Made by a program: the position numbers and the translations under genes. Shown here in pieces: positions 20,968 to 32,284 of a stretch of DNA of 64,000 nucleotides (the first letter of the stretch is position 1; each line of letters opens with the position of its first letter). A model generated the notes under the pieces. It saw nothing but the letters and a program-made list of their open reading frames with translations. It was not told where the DNA came from and ran no database searches. The stretch is taken from assembly GCA_958299035.1 (NCBI GenBank), contig CATQJL010000001.1, positions 36,122,780 to 36,186,779 on the forward strand, read 5' to 3'. This DNA is from Cylicocyclus nassatus (taxonomy: Eukaryota; Nematoda; Chromadorea; Rhabditida; Strongylidae).

Positions 20968-21017
20968 AATAAAGAGATCCACCAACAAACCTGGTTTGGC
21001 ATAACACGGCATTTTAC

Positions 21018-21031
21018 TAATATGAAAAATT
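21018..21031 (+). repeat. Target-site duplication of the Penelope-like element, right (TAATATGAAAAATT)
   Basis: Perfect match to 16,444-16,457. Confidence 0.85.
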
Positions 21032-21175
21032 CTTCATGATCAAGGATAGATTTCTAAGTGGGGAATCCGTTCACGATAGAAAGGTCTATAACTTATGTGA
21101 ATTCAAAGAAATATTTGCTTCAAACGATCTCAGATGTTTGGTGGGTCTGAAAACTTTGGAAGTATATCTTCACAT

Positions 21176-21530
21176 CAGTGGCGTACCCAGGATTTCGGCT
21201 CGGAGAGGGCGCGACAAAAATTTTTTCTAGTGAAGGTTCGTGGCCTCAGCCACGCACTCCGAAAAATTTTTTGGAATGTTTCCCAAAATTTTTCCGAGCC
21301 CCTGACCCCACAATTTCAAAAAAGGGGGCATGGCGGCAGCCACGCCCTCGAAAAATTATTTTACAAGGCTAATTTGAATTTTAAGAATTTTTAAAAATTA
21401 TTCTAATTATTTACAAGTAAAAACAAGTCCTCTGCAAATTTTTAGAAACATTTAAGTAACTTTCAAAAATTTCGCGACCCATTCTCGGATGGCCCCCCAC
21501 CCCGCTCCCCCCCCCCTCGGTACGCCACTG
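21176..21530. mobile_element. hAT-type MITE, copy A (CAGTGGCGTACC ends)
   Basis: Begins CAGTGGCGTACCCAGG and ends with the complement, CGGTACGCCACTG. An 8-bp flanking duplication differs at one base (CTTCACAT at 21,168-21,175, CTTCACTT at 21,531-21,538). The interior has a CAGCCACGC block at each side and AATTATTTACAAG near the right. 8-bp duplications and CAG...CTG ends are hAT hallmarks. Related copies: 57,625-57,995 (inverted) and 56,142-56,437. Confidence 0.85.
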
Positions 21531-21786
21531 CTTCACTTGAGTTTTTGGGACTCTTGAAGTACTTCTCCATATAACATTCTATGCTTAAAATCCAGATTTG
21601 GTGTAATATGCTTGTCTCCACGTTGTAATCAAGCAATTTGTTTGTTGATTTTGGCTTTGTTTCAAATCGCGCGCTTTTCGCTAGATAGGATGGAGCACGT
21701 CCACCGTGTAATAACCTATCTCTAAAGGCAGCGTTTAGGCAAATCTGGACCTATGGGGATTTTACGTGGAATGTAATTTTGGGGGC

Positions 21787-22033
21787 CTAACTAAGGCACT
21801 GCTCAAGCGGTAGTACAAATGACTCACTAATGGCTGAGATAGACGCCTCCAAACTAGACCACAGGATCGTATTATCGGACGACTTGCATTATGTGCATAC
21901 CGCGCAAGAACCTACGCGAAACTAATGTATGGCGCCTTGAATCCATGCGAAGTACGATCCTTGGGTCCATAGGCGAATATCTCAGTTGTTAGAACACCAT
22001 CTGAGCTGCCGGTTGGGCAGTGTCTCAGTCAGG
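21787..22033. mobile_element. Degenerate foldback MITE
   Basis: Left end CCTAACTAAGGCACTGCTCA and right end, on the other strand, CCTGACTGAGACACTGCCCA, followed inward by a second matched pair (GGCTGAGATAGACGCC with ACTGAGATATTCGCC). Old and diverged. Confidence 0.55.
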
Positions 22034-22310
22034 GTCACAAAATTACTGTCTATGTTGGATCCTCATGTGTCCAGCTAAACACAGTGTTTGCTTCTGGCAC
22101 TAAGAAAGTGTGTGGAATTGCCTTGCACACTGTATGTCCAATTAACTCCGCATACTTCGCTAGTAATGCATGTACGCGATTTTTCCGGGACTCCGCCCCG
22201 GACGCTTTGAAAACGATATCCCCTTTGCTCTTTGTCCTTAGAACGAGTTCAACCTGCTTCCAGAATCTGTGCTGGGTCCTGGACTCCCTCCAAGTTTTAG
22301 TTCCTATGAC

Positions 22311-23158
22311 CAGGGTCAAGCTTGGGGTGTGGCACGCCACACCTGGGGGGTCGTATTGAGGACTCAAAAGGGGAGGGGGTCGTAGTTGGGTAATCTGATA
22401 ATAGTGATAACATGATATTCGTATCATATCCATAAGAAGCATGTCAATTAATCCCTGTAGACAAAGTTTGAGCGAGTTCTGAAGATTCAAAATACTAAAC
22501 TACCTAAATGAAATGGTCAAATTCCAACATGGTTAACTTTGTTTCAAAAGTGAATTAGCTATCCGTTTTTGCACTCAAGACAAAGCACTACTCCTTTTTT
22601 GTCCATCTCAGAAATTCCGCTTCAAAAGACCTCCAAACTGTGAAATTAGAAGCCAATCAAAATCTCATTTTTCCCATTTTCTGCTTTTAATGGCTGTGCT
22701 TTCACCAAATATTGGGGCTAAGAAGACGGATCAGGCGTACTAGAGCTAAGAAGACGGATCAGGCTTAACATTCCCATGGAATGAGGTTTAGGCTATCGAT
22801 TCCTATAAATACTGTTTGCTAAAAATGTTTTTTGATATAGTTAATGGGGTGTGGCACACCCCCTTAAAAGCTGTGGCAGCTTTTAAGGGGGTGTGCTGTT
22901 GCTGCACAGCTTTTTAAAGGTGGTGCCACATCCCATTAACTATGTCAAAAAACATTTTCAACGGACGTTATTCATACGAATCGACAGCCTAAACTTGACA
23001 TGCTCATTATGGATATGTTGCCCATTATGTTTGACAGGGCCTTCAGTAATGCTATCTTAGGTATATAATTCAGGGGGGGGGGGGGCTTAATAAGACAGCA
23101 ATCAGGGGGAAGGGGGACGTAACCAGCGATCGTGTATCACACCCCTTGCTTGACCCTG
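22311..23158. mobile_element. hAT-like element (CAGGGTCAAGC ends) with inner foldback
   Basis: Ends CAGGGTCAAGCTTGGGGTGT and, inverted, CAGGGTCAAGCAAGGGGTGT. The flanking octamers CCTATGAC (22,303-22,310) and CATATGAC (23,159-23,166) match at 7 of 8 bases, which fits hAT. Inside, a strong palindrome at about 22,790-22,990 includes GGGGTGTGGCAC and the pair CCCCCTTAAAAGCTG/CAGCTTTTAAGGGGG. A 28-bp tandem duplication (GCTAAGAAGACGGATCAGGC) is at 22,717-22,764 and a G13 run near 23,074. Minus-strand frames at 22,050-22,490 are artefacts. Confidence 0.7.
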
Positions 23159-23166
23159 CATATGAC

Positions 23167-24550
23167 TGGTGATTCGTTTATTTTGTAGCCGCAAGCTAGT
23201 AGTATACGTGTGCATAGAAAAGACTTCAACAAAAGAGTTCTGCGAAAAGAAATACAAATTTCAAGACTGTTCACTTTTCTGAGCCTATTGTGGTAACCTG
23301 AAAGTTGCAAGTTGTGAATATTTAGAATTCTTTATGCGCTGAATAGCTAAATTCTTCTAGAAAATTGTAAGGATGTTTTAATCTCAAGCTTACAGAAATG
23401 TATGGAGCTTCAGCGATTGCTTTGATCATGAGAAATCTTTGATCTATAGAATGCCAAAACGATAAATCATTTTGGGGCGCAGACCGGAGATTTTGAAAAA
23501 TCTACTTAGGCGTGCAAGAGGTAAACAATATTCATTCCTACAGTAACTATAAGATGTTCTCAAGAGAATTCGTTTTTCTGCCTCCGATGTGGCCAATAAA
23601 GTGGAAGCAATACAATTTCGACTTTGATTCGACTGTGCAAAAAGCTGGTATTTCACAGATGAGAATAGAAGTCTTATTGCACGACTATTAGCAAAATGTA
23701 TAGGGAAAGCTTCCTAATAATACGCAAACTCTGTATCGAAAAGAAAACCTCGATAAAAAGGTGTTTACAAAGTATGCCTGAATAAAATGGGCATTATTTT
23801 TGCACCAAAATAATATTTTAATCATTCTCGTGGATTCAGCACGAATATAAAGCAGTTTGATGTACGATGTGCAACATTAGTTTAAAAGGTGTTAATTTGA
23901 TACTTGGACAATTGTTCCCAACTCACCCTCAAATTGGCAGATTCCTGGCGCATTGTGTGGCGCATTCCCTTCTGAAAAAGTATTTATAATTGGCTTTTTT
24001 CCGAAGCGAGAAAGTATACCAATGTGATGCCCATTACGATAAATGAACCAAATGAAGCAAAAGAACTGAAGCTGATGAATACGAAGTGAAATGTTGCAAA
24101 CCTAAATGGAAACTACCTAAAAAATCAGTTCAAAAAATCTTGCGCGTAAATCAAAATCACAACCCCAATTTTGATGTGACAAAATTTATTTGAAAAGTAT
24201 TTTTTGTTATCCTAAGAGTGGTCCATATCTTGCACAACAATTATGTAAAAGAGATCTGAAGTGCATTTAATAGGGTTTCGTTTCGTCTTCTTCATAGGGA
24301 GCAAAAACCAAAAGAACACAGCGTTTAATTTAACAATAAAAAATTCTGCCGGGGTTTTGATTTTTGCAAGAATAGCTACAAGGTGCGGAATAATTACTGT
24401 CCCTCAAGTAAAGTTCAAAAAATTGGTGTGAATCACAAGTTTTTTGTGAATTTGGCATAATTTTCAAGTTAGAATATATTCTAGCATTTTACAAAAACTG
24501 GCTTCAAGATTCTACAATTTTAACCAACGGCGGTCCCTTTTCGCAGCGTT
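23167..24550. other. AT-rich intergenic, nothing recognised
   Basis: No supported gene, RNA or repeat. Confidence 0.5.
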
Positions 24551-24573
24551 GATATATTAGGGTGATCCATATA

Positions 24574-25448
24574 TTAGGGTGATCCAAAAGTAATGGGGCA
24601 CCTGGATTTTTTGAACACTCTTCAACATCTCTTTCTGATTAGCTCTGAACAACCAGTAATTGGAACGCTTTTGTATAAAGTGTCTTTCGCAGGTTATCTT
24701 GACAGCACCTTGCAGCATTTCAACGACATTCCTTCGAGCGGCGCTTTAAAGAAGTCAGACAGACTTTTTTGAACGCCGTCCGAATTTGTGCTGCTGCACC
24801 TGAAAGTACCTCGACGTTTGGCATACCGTTCAAAAGAGCTTTCCAAGCTCTTTCTAATGATTGCTTAAATATTCATAAATTGTCCATTATTTCATAGAAA
24901 GAAGGCACTTTATTCGAAAAAACGCGGTGTTCGGCGCAGATTTTCAAACTAAATTATTGTTGTGGCCAACAATTTTTTGAAAATGAGAAAAGTCGAAGTA
25001 ATCTGCATATGTGTGGATAGAGCGTAAAAAGCACTACCGGAAAGCAACTGTTAAGGTTGAGCTTATTTAATTACTTTGATGAAAGAATAAGTAATATGTC
25101 TCCTAATACTCAATGCTACATATATCATCTGTTCTAAAACTTTGGGACCACCGACCTATCGTGGATTTGGTGACAGTCCCCTCACCTACTGCTGCGCAGA
25201 TATCTTTGGTAGGCTCACTTGTTCTACTGCGCCGCTGCTGCTTAAAGTTCGAAATTATTTAAAGAGATGAGCTTTAATCTTAAGCGCTCATAAAAATAAC
25301 GCCATGTGGCAGTGCCCAACTGTAGACCTCGATTATAAGGTTTTGTTATGTATTAACATCTGCCAAAACTTGGACTTCCAATTAGCTTTTCTACTTGAGA
25401 AAACTGCATTTATTCCCGAGGTGCTCCATTACTTTTGGATCACCCTAA
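24574..25448. mobile_element. 875-bp TIR element, complete copy (TTAGGGTGATCC ends)
   Basis: Begins TTAGGGTGATCCAAAAGTAA and ends with its inverted copy, TTTTGGATCACCCTAA, with TA outside both ends. An extra partial copy of the end (ATATTAGGGTGATCC) sits just upstream at about 24,554. A plus-strand open stretch (about 24,718-24,895), FQRHSFERRFKEVRQTFLNA through to a stop after LSIIS, is also present in the truncated copy at 31,841-32,284. Right-half fragment: 59,767-60,118. Confidence 0.8.
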
Positions 25449-26998
25449 TAAAATCTTGCGCCTTACAAATGAGAAGAAGTATAAGGATTTTTGAAAAATT
25501 TGTTTGTCACGTAAACTTGAGAAATCCTGTACTGCTCAACGAATGTGGTAGTGGATCACGCAATATTCTGAAAGTATCCAGTCAGCAGTTGCGCTAGGAG
25601 AAAAGCTGTCAATCTAACGAGGAAGTGGCTGCGGAGCAACAGAGTGCGTCCAGAAAGCGTGGCACAGAGACTAGGTATAATCGTTTCTCGCTCCAAGATC
25701 GTGATGTAGACAAAGTCCGACGCTCTTTTCATTACTCCTGTTATTTTTTGTTGGAATCTGGAGTTTCAAGTCATAGTTTGAATCCAACTCATTAAGCAAG
25801 CGCAGATCTGACTCGCGTCTTTTTGAGAATTTTTGTGATTTGCGTGTGATGTAATCTTCCTTATTTGGTCGAAATAAGAGTCACCTTTCTATAAATTATC
25901 AAAATGGGTATAGAATACTAGAAAGAGGTCATGCGCTACATACCAGCTCGATTTGGTACAGTTACGGTCGCGTAAAATCGCGCTTGTATGCTGTCGGCGC
26001 ATCCTAATGTTCTTGCGCGCTGTTATCACTCGTTCAAACGGATAGAAGGAAACAGTTTCAAATCAAACTTATCTTTATCTAATCTCAAGGATCTCTCCTA
26101 CGTGTGGGAATCAAAAGACTACAGATTTGCTGTAAGTTTGAGATATTTCAGGAGCCAAGTTGGAGGGATAGTACTTTTCCCGCACCCTATACAATCAGTC
26201 ACTTGCAGAAAATCAATCCTTCAAATCTTCTTAGCGCTGAGAGTAAGCTTTAGTGAATGTTAATACACTTGCTACAAAAACGCTTCACAGCTAATATAAT
26301 GATGCCTGACTTCATTTTAGTTATGAAGATGGTAACGCTGCGTTCATTTATGCGCGCGGCAAATTCAAAAAAAAGATTTAGAATCAGCGTGTCGAGTTTT
26401 CACCAAGGATATGCACAATGCGATGATTAGCTATTCCATTAGTGATCTCTCTTGCTAGAGCAAAGCTTACGTCTTGAGGGCAATTTCCGTATGAAATTCT
26501 TCCAAAGTGTTTCTTAGGTAAGTTAAGAAGACCGAGCAGAAATCAGAAAACTTCCATTCCAATTTCTTGCAACGGGTTGTAGATGAATATCTTCCAAAAA
26601 TCATAAAGAATTGTTTACAATGCGTAGCACACAACCTTTACATTTGAGCACATAAACCAATCCGATTTTTTATCTCTGCAGAGTTACGAAGCAGGCAATG
26701 CGAGGTCAAAACAGTTTCAAAATGACTTAACGACTAAAAATATAATCTGATCTTCACTTCGAGCGTATGTTCACTAACCAAAGAGCCGTACTATCCAGTA
26801 TAAAGCACCTTGAAGAATCCAGAATTCTGTTGCCATCTAAATATGCTGATAAACATGCTGCAGAAATTGAGATCTAAAGTTAAGAATTGATCAATGCTTT
26901 CAAATTGATCAATGCTTTCATTGAAATGAGTAGTCTTTCGCAACATAGTACAAAGCATTCAAAGAAACCGATCACTTTGGACTAGCATAGAAACTCAC
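25449..26998. other. Intergenic, nothing firmly recognised
   Basis: A small tandem duplication of TTGATCAATGCTTTCA is near 26,888-26,921. Possible minus-strand splice sites occur at 26,400-26,900, but I could not assemble them into a gene with the candidate first exon at 26,999-27,046. Confidence 0.4.
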
Positions 26999-27046
26999 CA
27001 ATCCCGCGATGGGAACAAGTATTAGTAAGCGAATTTTCATTTCCAT
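26999..27046 (-). CDS. Candidate first exon encoding a signal peptide
   Basis: On the minus strand ATG at 27,046 opens MEMKIRLLILVPIAGL, a basic start then a hydrophobic stretch, and runs straight into a GTGAGT donor at 26,998. This is the shape of a nematode first exon for a secreted protein. I could not find the following exon with confidence, and a 48-nt frame proves little. Confidence 0.22.
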
Positions 27047-27400
27047 AATTTTAGAATAGGATGTAGGATGGAATGTTATCATCAACCGCTCGCATGAGGC
27101 CAACAGCAAGCAGAAAGCAGGCAGCTCAGTGCCAAGAATGAGAGCATGAGGCCAACATGTCTGAACCTTTATGATAAAAAGAGCTAGAAAAATTGAAGCA
27201 ACTTCATTTCTAGATCCAACCGCAAAGCTTTCGTTTACGTTTTCTGATTTAGATAATTTGTGATGTGGATGCGTTCAAAAATTCAAAAAATAAAGATCGC
27301 ACTTGTATTACACTCAACATTGTAATGGTTATTGTAAGAAAGACAATAATCCACGCGATTAGGCGCATGTAAAGAGCTGTAATGTCGACAACCAGTTCAT

Positions 27401-27640
27401 GGCCTAAGGCATACCTCCGCGATTCCAGTCACTGCGATCTCCAACTCGAACACAAATCTCGCGTTCGCAGCGCAGGCGCAACCTGTAGTCCCGCTGCATT
27501 TGGGTTAGATTGACGCTGCGACGAATCGCAGGCTTTTTCGGGCTGGCATACTCTCAACAGGGATATCGTTGCGAAATCGCTCAAACTCAGCGATGTTGAA
27601 CTCGCTAGTTTTGCACCAGCGAGGGCGAATCGCTTCGAAT
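27401..27640. mobile_element. Partial Tourist/Harbinger-like MITE (GGCCTAAGGCATA end)
   Basis: The left end GGCCTAAGGCATACCTCCGC matches the ends of 57,320-57,551 (GGCCTGAGGCATACCTCACC and, inverted, GGCCCAAGGCATATTTCACG). The right end is not found, so the copy is truncated or diverged. The interior is rich in CGAATCGC motifs. Confidence 0.45.
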
Positions 27641-28153
27641 GGCTTCTTCTTTGTGGGAATTTTTGTATTATTTGGAAATGCGAATCTCATTTATAACTAC
27701 TCCATCTCTCACAAGTGCTCCCTCTTTGCATAAAAGAAGAATGGTCATTGAACATTCCATACTATTTATTCTTAAAAACACATGCAAGGTATATAGTATG
27801 GAATGCTTCCCATATGTCACCTCATCTTCTGAGCTAGCAGTACTGTTCTCGCAATGCACTAATCTTCTCCTATTCTTGTTTATTAATAGCGAGTAGATGT
27901 TGACCGAATCTTGATGCTGTAATATCTGAAGCAGAATAGATGTACAACATCGGTTGCTTAGGCATTATATAATCGTTCGCAGACTAGCAGACAAGAATTC
28001 ATGCAGCACTCATTGCTAGAATATGCCTACCCAGAGTTTTTTTCACACGGCCGAAAACAAGGCTTTACTATTACGAAGCTGACGTGTACCTACCAATGAT
28101 TTAATGAGTAAACTCAACTTATGAACTAGTAGTCGATTTCATTGCAGATGTTT

Positions 28154-28589
28154 AAGGCAGCGGCTCGGCAGAATAGACCTACCTCAGAATTTGACATAGA
28201 TGGATAGGAAGCCCTCCAAATGGACCAAAAGAGCAACTTCGGGCCGAAAATGTGGATTCTGTAAGCCAGGGGGGCGAGCCAAGCTCCGCTTCCCTTCCTC
28301 CTTTCGCTCCCCTAACACCTTGTGCGGACGAGTATGTTTGCCGATAGAAAACGCGCCGTCACTCGTAGCTTCGTAGGGCAAAATTGTTCTAGCGCTCTCT
28401 ACCTCCTTACTCTGTGTCTCTGACGGCAGAGAAAAACGGCTCACTCGTCCGCGCCCGTCTCAAATGGGGTTTCAAAAGACGGGGTTTTCCCCATTTTCGC
28501 GCTAAGGGGAGTTCATGTCGTGATTCAGGGGGCCGGAATAGCCCCAAATTTCCCAAAACCCTGAGATTGAAAATCTGCAGAGCCGCTGC
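28154..28589. mobile_element. MITE with AGGCAGCGGCTC ends
   Basis: Left end AAGGCAGCGGCTCGGCAGA and right end, inverted, AAAGGCAGCGGCTCTGCAGA, both next to TTA-type sequence (GTTTA on the left, TTTAAT on the right). It is GC-rich relative to the flanks. Frames at 28,184-28,629 fall within it. Confidence 0.6.
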
Positions 28590-28599
28590 CTTTAATTTG

Positions 28600-30826
28600 C
28601 GCCGGTGGAAAAACGTTTGTAAATGCTAGAGTGAGTATAATTCCATATCCTCCCTTGTTTGATGTAACGTTCTCTGAAAACATATGGCACCACATTTTGT
28701 TCAAAATCCCTTGTATATATGCACTTCAGACAAATCAGCGCAGTTTTTTCTGTGGTATAACGCAGTGTGATACGTGAGCGTCAACAAATTCGCTTTGGGT
28801 ATGTCCGGTAATAAAGCAATGACGATTTTCACGCAATGAAAAGTTCTTCAGATCTAATCGCAGCGATCGAAAATTGTAACGACGTAATCGCTGGAGGTAT
28901 GTCTTAGACCTATGAGCTACGAACAGCATCTGCACACATTCCCGGATGAAATGACCTGCGGAAGCAAACCGCAACAAACATTTCTGTCATTTGTTATGCA
29001 GAGCGTTGTTAGAATTTTTTCGTTTGAGATAGACTACTGTAAGTCAATTATTTATCAAAAGTTAACTAAGACCAAGTCATGCCTTCGTCAGTCCTCTCAA
29101 CTTCGCAGCTCATATTGTGCAGTCTCGATCATACAACATACGTATGATTGAAACTGGGCAATAGTGAAAAACTCTTATTGACTACCTGCCCACCTTGAAG
29201 AAACAGTCATATACTGTTGCTCTCTTGAACAAGGTGCGATTGCAGATCTTAGGTGCTCTTCCAAACGCAGCCAAAATGTAGCTAGTGGCTGAACCAACTT
29301 ACTGATTAATGTTTGGAGAATCAAACAAATCTTTTTCGACGCAGGTAAGTTTCATTTTGACGTTTTCCTCAACATGGTTAAACAAAGTCATCAATGATCT
29401 GAATAGAAGACTTGGCTTACCCTCAACTAACTCGCATGCGCTGAGAGCGAAAATATTTGCATACTTTTGGAATAGTCTTCGACTGGAGCTTATCACTAAT
29501 CCGGTAACAAGTACAGAAATAACAGAAGGAATACCTAAATTTCAAGTAATTACAAAAAAACAGTGAAAAACAAAGAAACGCTTTTGAGGTGTTGCTATAC
29601 GCTTACATGTCCATACAACTCAAGTTGAAAATATTTTCTAGGTAATACTTCATTTAATCAAGTGTTTTGTACTGACTCTCTGTAATCGCTCTGTCTTGTC
29701 TTTCTTACACTAGTAGAAACACCTAGAGGGCGGATAAGACGATAGACGATAGCAAGTTGTATCATATTCACCAAAACTCAAGTAAAAAACTCGATATAGT
29801 AAACGAAAACCTTTATCGTTTCTGGAATCAAATCCCCGTTAAAGCCGTGGAGGCGAAGAGGCGCGCGAAAATGGTCGCAGGCAAGCGAAAGAGAAGGATG
29901 AAAGAAGAGGGCACCAGGTACACTGCATTACTTGTTTAACGGATCGCTGACTACTTTGGTGCTTCAATGTCTCAAAATTTACGTAGTTCCGTCTCTCCTT
30001 CAAATTCAGTTTTTGTTTCAAATCAATGAACTACATTGTTATCTAGCCCGACAATGAGTATGTCTCCGAAGGAATAAATGATGGAAGTTTTGCTGCGGTA
30101 AATCACAAGCTGAAAACTGGTGTTTATCAAAAATGTCAGTGTTTTCATAACTCATTGTTCTTATCAGAGGCATGCTCAGCGTTTTGATTTAGTTAAACAG
30201 AACAGCTTTGGAATCTGTTCATCAACTCTCATTGAAGGAAAAATGAGTTTGAAGAGAAAACGGTCAATCGCCGAGAATCATTAGGAGATGAAACTTTCCT
30301 TTTTGATAAGTTCATATTGTAGTAAAAACACTTGGAAATCCAGAACACCGAAGCGTCAGGATAAGAAAGTTCTGTTTGAGCTAAGTTTTCTCGGTTTTTT
30401 CTGCGCCGCCGTCAAGGTGCGCGCATGCTTTGCGTCGCCTACGCACCATGTTTGCGGCGTCTCCAGAGCCATTAGTAATCCACCCCACCTAATAGCATCC
30501 AGATGTTGGCAATGCTGGAGTTGCCACACATTGGAAGTTGCCAATTTCGGCGTTTTTTCGCGGATTGGTTCACAACCGAAATTGACAATTCGCGCACTTG
30601 AACCTGCAGACGTCGACTTCGAATGCAAGCGCACTAATCCTGACCAATATATTACTCGGTCACCTATTGGTGTTCGCAAAAATCAGCAGGAACCCACGAA
30701 CAGGTGGCGTCTAAGAGTGCATAATTAATGCATTGCGTGATAAACTTCGACGTAGTAGCTGACTTATATGAGCAAAGGAGAGGCGAAATCGTTGCAAAAG
30801 GAAAAAGAAGGAATTACAAAAGAAGA
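28600..30826. other. Intergenic, one unexplained GC-richer frame
   Basis: Mostly AT-rich with nothing recognised. At 30,288-30,728 there is a 146-codon plus frame, and an overlapping 107-codon minus frame, in a GC-richer stretch. Neither has a family signature or splice sites, so I do not call a gene. Confidence 0.4.
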
Positions 30827-31064
30827 TGGTGTTTTTTTACGGCTTTATAATATCATATCACTAGACTATATTTCTACATACATATCATCAAATTAATATA
30901 ACAAAAAAGATTCTTCAAAGGAAAGAAATTTTTTTGATTTTTTATTGGTGTTTTTTTACGGCTTTATAATATCATATCACTAGACTATATTTCTACATAC
31001 ATATCATCAAATTAATACAACAAAAAAGATTCTTCAAAGGAAAGAAATTTTTTTAATTTTTTAT
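30827..31064 (+). repeat. 119-bp tandem duplication
   Basis: TGGTGTTTTTTTACGGCTTT and the following ~100 bp is repeated once (30,827-30,945 and 30,946-31,064) with about two substitutions, indicating a recent event. Confidence 0.95.
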
Positions 31065-31840
31065 TGACGTTACGATGTTGTCGCACTACCCAAACTCACG
31101 GACGTCTCGGCAAAGCCCAGCTACTTCAAAAAGGGCACCTTTCCCTCTCAAAAGAGTACACTTTTTTGGGCTCTCTCACCTGCCGGCAGCTGCCACCTCG
31201 CAAACTTCAACAAGATGCCGACATGTTGCCAGCTGCTTACAGGCAATTTAGCTCGCAAAGTTGTCAACAACAGCACCTCCTGCCCTTCTCAATATTCTGT
31301 AGGAGGATTTCTGAGATCTCAAATGCCAGTGTAGATTCCTTTAAGGACGCGGTGGCATTCGCCAGCCAGAACAGCTGATTGCTTTGATTTTCAGGGATTT
31401 TGAGTTTGTTTTTTATTGCTAAAAAGAAAAGAATGTCGCTTTTTATTTTCTGTCATGGCATTGCAACAAGACAAAGCCCCAAAACGTATATGGGATACCA
31501 TTAAATAGAGCAAAGCTAGGTGAAAAATAGCATTACGTTTCTTCTGCATCAAGCAATCCATGCGGAATTTGATTGAAAGTTTAAAATGATCGCAAAATCA
31601 AAAAATTCGTATCTCCGTCCGAAAAATTTCTGCGGACCTCCAACTTGCTCACGGAATACATTCCTCATCAAACATTCACAAACGCATTTGCTGTAGTTTC
31701 TTGATTAGACATGAAAACCAAAAATTCTTATTCTGCCAAAGTGATGCTGGGCTATTCCCGCATAAGTGATGCCATACTGTATAGCCTGGGAATTGGAACC
31801 GTAGGTTTCTAACCTTTTGTAGCAATTAGTTCTCAAAATA

Positions 31841-32284
31841 TTAGGGTAATCCAAAAGTTGGGGCACTTTGATTTTTTGAACATTTTTCAAGATCTCTTTC
31901 TGATTAGCTATGAACAACCAGCAATTTGAACGCTTTTGTGTAAAGTCCTTCACAGGTTAAACTGGCAGCACCTTGCAGCACCTCACCGACATTCCTTCGA
32001 GCGCCACTTCAAAAAAGTCAGACAGCCTTTATTTAACGCCATCCGAATTTGTGCTGCTCCACCTGAGAGTATCTTCAAAAGAGCTTTCCAAGCTCTTTCT
32101 AATGATTACTTGAATATTCAGAAAGTGCCCATTATTTCATACAAAAAAGGCAGTTTATTTGAAAAAGTGCGCGTTTGACGCAGATTTTCAGACTAAAATT
32201 CATGTTTTGGCCCATAATTTTTTAAAAATAAGTAAAGTCCAAGTAATTTGCATATGTATGGATAAAGCGTAAAAAGCACTATCA
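31841..32284 (+). mobile_element. Left-half copy of the 24,574 element
   Basis: Starts TTAGGGTAATCCAAAAGTTG and follows the 24,574 copy to about GCGTAAAAAGCACTA, then homology stops; there is no right TIR. It holds an 81-codon frame (31,936-32,178) with HSFERHFKKVRQPLFNAIRI and FKRAFQALSNDYLNIQK. This is the same protein-like stretch as in the complete copy but with a 21-bp in-frame gap. Confidence 0.75.

Larger units (their letters stand above)
16458..21017 (+). mobile_element. Penelope-like retroelement, full insertion with inverted terminal arms
   Basis: A 4.56-kb unit bounded by a perfect 14-bp direct repeat. Its body encodes, on the plus strand, a Penelope-type reverse transcriptase followed by a GIY-YIG endonuclease. 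The 3' ~1.1 kb (about 19,930-21,017) is repeated in inverted orientation at the left end (16,458-17,678), so the endonuclease region and 3' end occur at both ends, facing outward. Partial copies attached in head-to-head fashion are a known feature of Penelope-like elements. The left arm contains ~80 bp that is deleted from the right arm near 20,601. The left arm also preserves the longer 3' tail: on the minus strand AAACCTGG, then GGCATAACACGGCAT, then AAGATGCCCAGGTTTGAAGA. Both arms carry a hammerhead-like motif. Stops, frameshifts and a lost catalytic residue make the copy dead. Confidence 0.9.

Noticed and set aside
22050..22490. 146-codon minus frame
   Set aside because: It runs through the left end of the hAT-like element at 22,311 and shows no protein signature.
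26400..26520. Minus-strand open stretch with YGNCPQD and possible splice sites
   Set aside because: Two frames are equally plausible, the splice sites are weak, and it cannot be joined to the candidate first exon at 26,999-27,046.
30288..30728. 146-codon plus-strand frame with an overlapping 107-codon minus frame
   Set aside because: Both strands open in a GC-richer patch; no domain, splice sites or repetition in the window to support either.
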